Assembly: GCF_003946625.1 (NCBI RefSeq)
Contig: NZ_RHOR01000018.1
Coordinates: 1 to 42,077, forward strand
From: Companilactobacillus kedongensis
GTDB lineage: Bacteria; Bacillota; Bacilli; Lactobacillales; Lactobacillaceae
Length of the DNA: 42,077 nucleotides
Direction of reading: 5' to 3'
Numbering within the stretch: position 1 is the first letter of the stretch; each line of letters begins with the position of its first letter. The notes under the pieces are model-generated. The model did no database searches. It saw nothing but the letters and a program-made list of their open reading frames with translations, and had not been told where the DNA came from. The position numbers and the translations under genes are program-made. Shown piece by piece: positions 41,931 through 42,077 of this stretch.

Positions 41931-42077
41931 ATCGAGTAGGAGGTAAATTAATTACCGACCTCTCACACCACCGTACGTACGGTTCCGTATACGGCGGTTC
42001 ATTAATTTAAGCATTCTTAATAGACTGGAGTTTCTTGGACATATTCATTAGTCCTAGAGACTCCAGCTTTTTATTTT
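41931..42077 (-). mobile_element. Group II intron, 3' end (domains V-VI), runs off the window
   Basis: Read on the minus strand, the domain V hairpin (42000-41967; stems ACCGCCGTA/TACGGTGGT and TACG/CGTA) is followed by domain VI, GAGAGGTCGG...CCTACTCGAT, ending at 41931. The usual AY 3' end is kept. The 3' exon begins TAGCAGG. Same strand and same target type as the intron at the left end, with the opposite end visible. Confidence 0.85.
42007..42077 (-). CDS. Group II intron reverse transcriptase, C-terminal fragment
   Basis: The last 23 codons of an open frame entering from the right: ...NKKLESLGLMNMSKKLQ and on to a TAA at 42009-42007, just before domain V. Position directly upstream of domain V is where intron-encoded reverse transcriptase/maturase genes usually end. 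Too short for motif proof; the call rests on position. Confidence 0.5.
   Translation of the reverse strand, partial: NKKLESLGLMNMSKKLQSIKNA

Noticed and set aside
1-42077. CRISPR arrays, tRNA or rRNA genes
   Set aside because: No regularly spaced direct repeats with unique spacers and no tRNA or rRNA signatures found on reading.

Overview
The window looks like chromosome of a low-G+C, D-lactate-forming lactic acid bacterium (Lactobacillaceae). Pointers are the Met T-box, SLAP-type surface domains, AGGAGG ribosome sites with frequent TTG starts, and typical CcpA cre sites. A Companilactobacillus-like host is my guess, not a demonstrated assignment. Both ends stop inside group II introns, so this is probably a draft contig broken at a multicopy intron.

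Layout. 1-635: 5' end of an intron and two copies (A, B) of a structured repeat. 636-5.5 kb: D-2-hydroxyacid dehydrogenase, a methionine T-box with two tandem MetE-like genes, a CcpA-type promoter with a 25-codon ORF and a YxeA-family gene, and a prolyl-tRNA editing protein. 5.5-20.4 kb: an accessory and defence block with a BspA-like SLAP surface protein, a MazEF-type pair, an MFS exporter, a Phd/YefM-YafQ-type pair, an Mrr endonuclease, and a type I restriction-modification locus. In that locus a tyrosine recombinase lies between the active hsdS and an inverted, broken hsdS cassette that share a 120-bp perfect inverted repeat. 20.5-32.6 kb: repeat C, an SDR gene, an iron-siderophore ABC transporter, alanine dehydrogenase with an amino acid permease, MarR with a nucleoside hydrolase, repeat D, Rrf2 with an NmrA-type oxidoreductase, a decayed ORF and repeat E. 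32.7-35.4 kb: a MerR-type promoter, an esterase and an MFS transporter. 35.5-41.9 kb: a fructan or difructose-anhydride cluster (GH91, GPH symporter, GH32, LacI repressor, divergent fructokinase). 41.9 kb to the end: the 3' half of a repeat (F) cut by a second intron.

Two things stand out. (1) Six intergenic copies of a roughly 145-175-nt element fold into the same multibranch structure, by compensatory changes visible by eye, with an ACCAAGG loop (GTCAAGG in copy E). Two copies are interrupted by a group II intron at the same point, and two intact copies keep that target. I do not recognise this family. (2) The GH91 enzyme has no signal peptide and sits in one operon with a sugar symporter and an intracellular GH32. 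This suggests uptake and intracellular opening of difructose anhydride (probably DFA III), followed by hydrolysis and phosphorylation of fructose, under LacI and CcpA control.
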